Source of the DNA: Bremia lactucae
Lineage: Eukaryota; Oomycota; Peronosporomycetes; Peronosporales; Peronosporaceae
Assembly: GCF_004359215.1 (NCBI RefSeq)
Contig: NC_090610.1
Span: forward strand, 10,039,481-10,054,095
Direction of reading: 5' to 3'
Length of the DNA stretch: 14,615 nt
Below the pieces are notes generated by a model, which did not search any database, was not told the DNA's origin, and saw only the letters and a program-made list of their open reading frames with translations. How positions within the stretch are numbered: position 1 is the stretch's first letter; each line of letters starts with the position of its first letter. Shown piece by piece: positions 8,829 to 14,615 of the stretch. The position numbers were made by a program, and so were the translations under genes.

Positions 8829-9377
8829 TTAGAGCCTTCCTCTGCTCGTCATGTACGTGAAAAAATCGAGGCACCCCACCTTTACTGTAATTAGTGAAGG
8901 CTCATTTGTACTGTTATCAGTACTTGTAACGATTAGTGGATTGATATACACCAATCTATATAAACCGGCGGCGGTTCCCCTTCGAAAACCCAAGTAATGC
9001 CATTGTGTCATTAAGTGAGCATCCAACTCTAAGGGTGAGCAGAATCGGCAGAGATAGAAGTGCCTCGAACCCTGCCTTGCCCGACCTGCACCCATGCGAT
9101 GGCTTGTGTGAAAGGGGGGCTGACGCCGAAGCCGGATTGGGTCGGGCACCCCACCGGATTCCGACGTGAAGTGATGGCGACGCAAGTAAGACAATGATCG
9201 CCCATTCTCGAAGTTTAGCATGTGAATGGCTGGGGGCGAGGAGGTCCGTGCAAATGCCGCCAAAGACGTATTCCTGGGGTCCTGATCGCTGGATATGAAG
9301 TTTTTTAAATGAGACAGCGCTAATTTTGCCGTCTTAGATCGGGACAGAGGATCAGCATGCTGGGGGTGACCATAATT
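8829..9377 (-). pseudogene. Unassigned 182-codon open frame downstream of the LINE remnant
   Basis: The minus strand is open from just after a TAG at 9378-9380 to the stop at 8829. No ATG lies near the start, so it is an exon, a fragment or chance. The N-terminal part reads YGHPQHADPLSRSKTAKLAL then SHLKNFISSDQDPRNTSL. The middle is Arg/His/Pro rich. Near the end is HFYLCRFCSPLELDAHLMTQ followed by WHYLGF, whose Cys-x2-Cys-x7-His-x5-His spacing is reminiscent of, but shorter than, a zinc finger. It lies on the same strand as the LINE and could be its 3' part, but I cannot link them by a conserved motif. Confidence 0.3.
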
Positions 9378-9591
9378 CTAAACAAATTCGTAATAATCAA
9401 AATATCAAAATTCGTAATGTCTCAAGTCCACCCAGGCCAAAACTCGACTGACTTAGGCCGACAGAGAAAGGGTACAGAGAGATGCAGCACCCAGTCGTTT
9501 TCTTCCCACCAGCTTGTTGATGATGACCCAAGGGTCGGTAGATGGTCCTGTACCCGTGCGAGGATGTCGTTCGTTTTCGCGGGTGTTGGCG

Positions 9592-11072
9592 TCAACGTGC
9601 ATCCGAGCTCATAAAGTACATTCGGATACCGCTCAAAAGACGGCGGTACAACGTTTTTATGCTCGGTCGGTGCGGACTGATGGCCGTGATGCGTGCACCA
9701 TGCGTAATCCAGGACACCCACGCTGAGTGATAAACATCCTCCGGCCGAGTCAGTGCCAGTAGCGCATGTTTCACTTGCTGGGTTTGATGGCGACAAGGAT
9801 CGAAACGAGGCCAATACCTCCTGCCTTACGGGGAGTGTAAAGGAGGCCAGGAGCAACTTTGTGTCTCCCGAGTTCGATCCTGTGGACGTCCTCCAGAGGA
9901 ATTGTGGATAAAAAAGATTCAGCTGCTTGAGCGCCCAGCCCGGTGGAGGGACTCAAAGGCCGCAGCCGAAAACTAAATCCCAAGTAGAACTATCGCATTG
10001 AGTATACGAAAGCGGTGCTCGAGGGTCGTCGATGCTCGCTGTGCATTTTTGATGCGGAGAGCCCAGTTAATGCTGCTTAACTTTCCTGTACCCACTTGAT
10101 AGCCGAGAAACCTCGTTCTTGTCGACCGAGCAACCGCTGTGATACCCTGTTTTGTGAGTTAATGCTTAAAAATATGATTCGGCTTTTAGTCGGTTGCACC
10201 TGCAACCCCGAAAGCCGTCCAAACTCTTTAATGATGTCCATAGTCGGTCTTAGTAGACTGGCGGTTCGTAGAAACAGTGTAGAGTCGTCGACAAACCCCG
10301 TAAATATATGGGCCTGGGTGTGTACTCCTGGAAGCGTGAGCCCGTGAAGTTAGGGCGACGTTTGTATTACAACGGCCACCACCTCGACTACCACAAGGAA
10401 AAGAAGAGGAGCGAGAGGACAGCCCTGCCGAATGCCAGCCCACCGCTGACTGAAAATTGTGCTGTCGTGTTGGTATAAAGCAGTTGAATGAGCGCGAGAA
10501 AATTCTCGTCAAACCCGAATAGTCGGAGCGCCTCTACCATGAAGTCGCGCTCGACCGTATCGTAAACCATTCGAAAATTCAGTAAGACAATAGCGCGGCT
10601 GGCGTCGGCGCTTAACGTGCACTCCTCACGTGCTCTTTGGAGGCGAGCGAGCATCATTCATACCGTCTTTTGCAATTCGCGTCCGTGAATGAAGCCTTGT
10701 TGAAAAGAACCCGTGACATGTGGCAGACACTTCTGCATCCCCGTCGCCAAGATTTTCGCAATTACCTTGTACCCTGTATGCAACAGGGACATCGATCGAC
10801 AGCCCATGGCGTCGTCTAAATCCCTTTTCTTACGTAGCGCGATTACGAGTGCTTTTATAAACGACTTGGGTTGCTGTGCACCTTGGATGATATCATTAGC
10901 AATTTCCACTAACGGTGGTTCCAACAGCGGTTGAAGATCCTTGTAATAATCATTGCATAAGCCGTCGGTGTTGGGGCATTATGCCTACTGAGAGATCGTA
11001 TTGCGAATACCACCTCTGCATCCGTTATATCTGCCGTCAGGGCACGGTTTTCGGCGGTGGTGACAATGATCT
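9592..11072 (-). pseudogene. LINE (non-LTR retrotransposon) ORF2 reverse transcriptase, broken
   Basis: Reverse transcriptase blocks can be followed in order on the minus strand. A pre-RT region (TADITDAEVVFAIRSLSRHN) and GLCNDYYKDLQPLLEPPLVE are separated by a frameshift near 10975. The finger/palm block MSLLHTGYKVIAKILA then QQGFIHGREL ends at an in-frame TGA (10658-10660), after which the same frame continues. Block A reads VLLNFRMVYDTV, with Asn at 10577-10579 where the catalytic Asp belongs. After a frameshift near 10440 comes RQGCPLAPLLF, an in-frame TAA, and the YADD-equivalent FVDDS at 10281-10295, then SGLQVQPTKSRI and a stop at 10077-10079. Further fragments with PRKAGGIGLVSI lie to about 9592. 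The 5' part (endonuclease) is absent, consistent with 5' truncation. Frame breaks and the catalytic change show it is dead. Confidence 0.9.
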
Positions 11073-13112
11073 ACCAACAAGGGCTCTGGTAACCGCTACA
11101 GTGATAAGTGTGGCTACTGCACCAGTGCAGTAGAAGGAAACTCAAAGAAGCTCCATCAGCATGTTTTACGTTGCGAGAACTGCCCTATTGCAGACAAAAG
11201 CTTTTACCTGCAAGAAGTAGCTAAGAAAGCCACCACCGGTGGCTTGACAGCCCAGCTGGCAACACTCTGTTGTATACGACGACGTTGTGCACTGGAACCT
11301 TCCGTTGTTGAACTGGACACGCGTCTCGCAGAGGATGGGCCAACGTCTGAGGTGCTTTCCCAAATAGTAGTTCTCTCATCAGAATCTACCACATCCGGGT
11401 GTCAGCGGCGTTTACGTTGGATGGCGTCCCAGGCAAACGCTGAGGAGTTGCATTCGGTTTTCCTCCAAGCAATTATCTACGGCAATATTCCGTTTAGTTT
11501 TGCAGACAACATCGATGTAAAAAGTTCATTATAACACTTTCTCCAGGCTTTTGCCCGCCGAGCAGTGAGTTGCTACGCGGTCGTCTTCGGACGGAGATGT
11601 TTTCAAAGCACCTTCAGTATAAGCTGGCATTCCTTCCGACTTATGAAAATTTCACCCTTTGCCTGGATGGACGGACGTATGCCAAAATTCTGTCTATACA
11701 TTCATGCTATTGAAATAGGAGGAAGAGCATGTGTTGGAGATTGCAGACCTCTCTGATCACCGCCATACAGCCTTGGCCTTGAGGAAAAACTGGTGTTGGC
11801 AGTTCTGAGAAACGGCGGTCGGATGCAATCAGCAATCGCATGTGTATCCGACAATCCTCGTGCAATGATAAAGATGTGTAATGATGTACAGGACGAGTTT
11901 CCCAGTATCATATCAATTCGCTGCTATTTGCATGACTTTAATCTCCTTGCGAAAGATATAGCAGGATTTGCAGCTGTTATTCCAGTTTGTCGAGTAAACC
12001 AAAAGTTGCTTATTTCATCATGTTGTCCCATATATGGTAAATACGCTACAGAGATGGCAGACGGCGGATGGTATCATCCGCTTCCTGAGCACCTTTTGCG
12101 AAACGCGATGGTATTCTCTTGCCCAGGAATGCTTTGGGTTGAGAAGGATTTGGATAATGCTTAAAGCAAAGCAGCAAAAACAAAAATCCTTCAATCAATA
12201 ATGCAGAAATACGAAATGCCATTATGAATCGTCATCATTTTGCAAACAATGACAGCCTCATCAAAAATCTTAAGCCAGTCATTGATGCCGTTGGTCGCAC
12301 TTAAAGCTCGAAGCTGTAGTCTATCGGATGTTTTGAAAGAATTTATCCACATCCACCACACAAATATCAAGAATGGATAAGTGGATGATATGATTCAAGG
12401 AGCACGTACTTGCTGCAATTGGAAGGCGAGTTGAAAAATTTGCTGATCCAATTTGTTTAGTCAGCCTTTTCCTTAATCCGACTTTCAAAAAGGTGGCCAT
12501 TTCCAGAAAAATGAATGAGGATGGCCTAATTAGAGCTTATTTGGAATTGGCCAAGAAGTGTAAATTCACCAAACATGAAATAGGCCGTTTATTTAACGAA
12601 TTGATGAATTACAAAAATGGTGACACTCCTTTTAATGAAACCAATTTTTTTAGAGAAGCGAAATTTGTCCGTCAATCTTAGCAAGAATTTATCGGATATT
12701 CCCGAATATTGTGTCGTTTAGCCCTAATCGTTTGTGCTATCGTGCCCCATGCAGCTGCTTGTGAGAGGGTATTCTCAGGTTGGGGCTTGTCACGACAAAG
12801 CCCAGAAATCGCTTTGAAGTTAGCCGCCTTGATATGCTTGGGCAGCTTCGCAATGAGCCTCAACGGGAGGCTGGGAGAAAGAAGAAGGTAGACCGAAAAG
12901 GGAAAATGATACATACCATTGAAAATGAATGTTCTTCAATGACAATTTTTGATGATGATGAAACCTAGATAGCTGACGATCAAGAAACTGCCACTAAGCC
13001 ATTATGCGAGGAGCTTGAAGAAGTCAATTTTGAGCTTGATAAGGTATTAGTGATGGAAAAATACTTTGACTTTGAAGCCTCTGAGAATGATATTAGTGAC
13101 CTTGATGCTTAA
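11070..13112 (+). pseudogene. hAT-superfamily transposase with BED-type zinc finger, broken
   Basis: Successive pieces of one hAT transposase lie in order on the plus strand. The frame from 11070 begins with a BED-like finger: Cys codons at 11109 and 11118, then His at 11154 and 11160 and Cys at 11172. Next is a DUF659-like catalytic region: a DG pair near 11665-11670 (which frame is original is unclear), ACVSDNPRAMIKMCNDVQDE with Asp at 11850, and RCYLHDFNLLAKDI with the Cys-x2-His motif (11922, 11931). Then come DSLIKNLKPVIDAV, LIRAYLELAKKCKFTKHEIG, an in-frame TAG at 12679-12681, and the C-terminal dimerisation motif VPHAAACERVFSGWG (Glu at 12763). A frameshift near 12780 leads to KPRNRFEVSRLDMLGQLRNE and, after a stop near 12966, an acidic tail ending at 13112. 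Stops and at least three frame changes make it inactive. No terminal inverted repeats were found. Confidence 0.9.
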
Positions 13113-13428
13113 GAGAATACAATGAAAACTGTACTAAATATAATTGAGTGCTCTTGTTCTATCTTTGTAAATGCTAACTTAATTATAATCTAATACTTAA
13201 CATGTAAATGAATTCTTATCTCTGTATTACCTGTAACTCTCTTTGATTACTCCATCAGCTGATTAGTCTGCGGAATAAATAGATATAATGGCCTGTACCT
13301 ATTAATGATTAAGAATTCTAAATATTTCTATATAAAGTAATATCCTGGAAGTATTATCTACTTTTTAGATAATATATTAACTAGCAACCTTTAAGTGTTA
13401 ATTTCATGTAACGATACACCCCGTTACA
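13107..13428 (-). mobile_element. Truncated LTR, Ty3/Gypsy-like, minus orientation
   Basis: The reverse complement starts TGTAACGGGGTGTATCG and stays alignable with the plus-strand LTR for about 320 bases, sharing landmarks such as the GCAGACTAATCAGCTG block and the TAAGAATTCATTTACAT block. Similarity stops at the CTCTTAAGC block, exactly where the hAT-like tail ends. A polypurine tract abuts its start, so it is the 3' LTR of a minus-strand element that lay to its right. The outer 130 or so bases of the LTR are lost. Confidence 0.85.
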
Positions 13429-13431
13429 TTA

Positions 13432-13441
13432 CCCCTCCCTT
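13432..13441 (-). other. Polypurine tract of the minus-strand LTR element
   Basis: The minus strand reads AAGGGAGGGG, then TAA, then the LTR start TGTAACGGGG. A purine run directly before an LTR is the plus-strand priming site used in LTR retrotransposon reverse transcription, and it fixes the polarity of the neighbouring LTR as a 3' LTR. Confidence 0.75.
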
Positions 13442-13795
13442 AAACGACAATCACTCTGAATGTCATTGGATGGAGTGGTCACTATATGACCACTTAATCT
13501 TAAATGATGTTGATTGGTCAGAACCATCATTTTGATTTAATCGCATGAAGATTAAACTCATGCGGGATGTTGATAGTGCTGTGCCTTCGGCTGCGCGGTT
13601 CGTGCAGCCGCGGGTGACGCACTGTTATCTCTTGCGGCAGACGTTCCGTCTTCCGTAGTATCTTCCACTCGCACAACACTAGATGTTGCGAGTGCACGTG
13701 GTGATTCACCACGTGAATACGACCCCTCTTTGGAGGTCGACTACGAGTGCGAGTCGGATGAAATGGCCGACTCGGCGAGAATGGAACAGTCGCCT
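13442..13795 (+). other. Spacer between inverted LTRs, with a plus-strand acidic open frame (13577-13795)
   Basis: This spacer is bounded on both sides by the starts of two LTRs in opposite orientation. From 13577 the plus strand is open for 73 codons up to the LTR and reads on into it. It includes LLSLAADVPSSVVSSTRTTL, ASARGDSPREYDPSLEVDYE and SDEMADSARMEQSP, a Ser- and acid-rich composition that looks like the C-terminal end of a real protein. The minus strand is also open (13527-13829), but its Arg/His/Pro-rich product looks like the complement of the acidic frame. Several 6-9-bp stem-loops lie here. It may be the 3' end of a retroelement polyprotein; the family cannot be shown. Confidence 0.4.
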
Positions 13796-14245
13796 TGTAA
13801 CGGGGTGTATCGCTACATGAAATTAACACTAAAAGGTTGTTAATTAATATTATCTAAAAGATAGATAATATTTGAAGGAAATTACTTTATATAGTAATTT
13901 CCTAAAATCTTATCCATAAATAGGTATAGACCATTATATCTATTTATAACGCAGACTAATCAGCTGTAGAAGTAATCAAAGAGAGTTACGAGATAAGATA
14001 GATAAGAATTCATTTACATATTTAGTATTAGTTTATAGTTTAGACAACATTTACAAAGATAGATTAAGAAGACACTTAGCTATATTAATACAGTTTTTAT
14101 TTTACACTCTTAAGCGAACTTGCCTTAAGAGAAGTCTTCCTCTATACGTACAGTGTACGTCACCTAACGAGAGGCACCACTCACATCTGAAGCAGTGTGA
14201 AGTGGACTTGTACTGAAACAGTACAAGTCGCAGTGCCCCGTTACA
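13796..14245 (+). mobile_element. Complete 450-bp LTR, Ty3/Gypsy-like, plus orientation
   Basis: It begins TGTAACGGGG and ends CCCCGTTACA, a perfect 10-bp inverted terminus with the canonical TG...CA ends. The first 320 bases match the inverted LTR at 13107-13428. A primer-binding-like site and a gag-like frame follow to the right, so it acts as the 5' LTR of an element running off the window. The second LTR and the pol region are outside the window. Gypsy assignment is inferred from the gag-like frame and overall structure, not from a pol domain. Confidence 0.85.
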
Positions 14246-14247
14246 CC

Positions 14248-14255
14248 TGGTAGCA
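14248..14255 (+). other. Putative primer-binding site
   Basis: TGGTAGCA starts two bases after the LTR end. It is complementary to the 3' end of a tRNA finishing TGCTACCA, as many eukaryotic initiator Met tRNAs do. Only 8 bases match that expectation (the next are CTTTG), so the tRNA identity is uncertain, but position and TGG start fit a primer-binding site. Confidence 0.55.
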
Positions 14256-14295
14256 CTTTGTAGTCCGTCCAAGGACCACATTTCCCACATTTAAC

Positions 14296-14615
14296 ATGGA
14301 CATGTTAGATGGTAGTGGGAATACGCATCACGTTTCCCCTGAAAGCTACTCCTTTCTAAGTGATATAGAAAGGAGTGCGGTTGAACGAATGAGTTCATCC
14401 GTAGGAAACGATGCAATCCTGGCATTACTGTCCAACTTAGACAGAGATGCCCTCCATTCAACCGTCGCCAAGTTCATACAACATGAACTTGACGAGATGA
14501 AGGAAAAAGTAGCCTTGCTGAATCAGCAAGGCTCTCAACAGGCGGAACTGTTGAGATTACAACAGGTACAGACCCCTGTACCTGGGATGACGCAAACGCG
14601 TCGTCCCGAAACTCT
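14296..14615 (+). CDS. Gag-like protein of the LTR retrotransposon, 5' part, runs off the window
   Basis: An ATG 50 bases after the LTR opens a frame with no stop for 106 codons to the window end. Residues 1-30 include a short Ser/His-rich head (GSGNTHHVSPESYSFL). Residues about 40-65 (AILALLSNLDRDALHSTVA) are helical, and about 65-96 (FIQHELDEMKEKVALL, then QQGSQQAELLRLQQVQ) show the heptad leucine pattern of a coiled coil, a plausible self-association region of Gag. The position right after LTR and primer-binding site supports gag identity; the nucleocapsid and pol parts are not in view. A second in-frame ATG lies two codons later. The coding DNA is packed with perfect stem-loops, an unusual constraint on codon choice. 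Confidence 0.75.
   Translation, partial: MDMLDGSGNTHHVSPESYSFLSDIERSAVERMSSSVGNDAILALLSNLDRDALHSTVAKFIQHELDEMKEKVALLNQQGSQQAELLRLQQVQTPVPGMTQTRRPET

Larger units (their letters stand above)
13475..14607. repeat. Dense array of short near-perfect stem-loops
   Basis: Perfect arms, given as left arm/right arm (stem, loop): 13475-13481/13487-13493 (7, 5); 13542-13548/13558-13564 (7, 9); 13589-13594/13604-13609 (6, 9); 13666-13673/13687-13694 (8, 13); 13695-13703/13707-13715 (9, 3); 13751-13757/13767-13773 (7, 9); 13875-13884/13891-13900 (10, 6); 14107-14114/14124-14131 (8, 9); 14146-14151/14155-14160 (6, 3); 14205-14215/14219-14229 (11, 3); 14282-14288/14315-14321 enclosing 14292-14298/14301-14307 (7 and 7); 14348-14357/14367-14376 (10, 9); 14469-14477/14483-14491 (9, 5); 14511-14520/14524-14533 (10, 3); 14534-14541/14548-14555 (8, 6); 14563-14571/14576-14584 (9, 4). 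A last one, 14584-14593/14598-14607, has 10 pairs including one G-T and a 4-nt loop. They cross spacer, LTR and gag alike. Confidence 0.9.

Noticed and set aside
13527..13829. 100-residue minus-strand Arg/Pro/His-rich protein between the LTRs
   Set aside because: Its composition mirrors the acidic plus-strand frame, it overlaps the LTR start and it has no ATG in context. It is probably antisense to real coding sequence.
13475..14607. CRISPR-like or tandem repeat array
   Set aside because: The stems differ in sequence from one another and there is no constant repeat unit; only the foldback property recurs. The host is a eukaryote.
1..14615. RxLR or Crinkler effector genes, typical of oomycete repeat-rich regions
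   Set aside because: No signal peptide followed by RxLR or LxLFLAK was found in any frame examined.

Overview
The window looks like oomycete nuclear DNA (Phytophthora or downy-mildew type). The evidence is a conserved eukaryotic gene with two short introns (74 and 78 nt), start-site motifs resembling the oomycete TCATTYY initiator upstream of two genes, 5'UTRs of only a few dozen bases, and a small gene-dense island beside heavily decayed transposons. Species cannot be decided from the sequence alone. Positions 144-243 are a block of exactly 100 N, probably a scaffold gap of unknown true size.

Layout. 1-332 holds a degenerate tRNA-Lys-like/SINE sequence, the gap, and the outer end of a minus-strand LTR. 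333-6056 is the host gene island, all genes on the minus strand: a proline/serine-rich protein of unknown function (1168-1989), the 26S proteasome lid subunit Rpn9/PSMD13 in three exons (2926-4229), and 147 bp upstream of it a 559-residue DNA-binding protein built from CENP-B/Tc5-like and pipsqueak-type helix-turn-helix regions (4377-6056). 6057-9590 is gene-poor and holds only degraded or unassigned open frames. 9592-11072 is a broken LINE reverse transcriptase on the minus strand. 11070-13112 is a broken hAT-type transposase on the plus strand. 13107-14615 is Ty3/Gypsy-like LTR material: a truncated minus-strand LTR with its polypurine tract, a 367-bp spacer, a complete 450-bp plus-strand LTR, a primer-binding site and the start of a gag-like frame running off the window end.

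Functionally, the host genes are independent: a housekeeping proteasome subunit, a probable transcription factor or domesticated transposase, and an unknown. The rest is transposon accretion.

The most unusual signal is at the right end. From about 13475 to 14607 the retroelement DNA is studded with near-perfect short stem-loops (6-11 bp arms, mostly 3-9 nt loops) packed one after another through the spacer, the LTR and the gag coding sequence. At least seven perfect stems of 9 bp or more, plus a 10-bp stem with one G-T pair, fall within about 0.9 kb. That is far above chance, and neither coding nor LTR function explains it.
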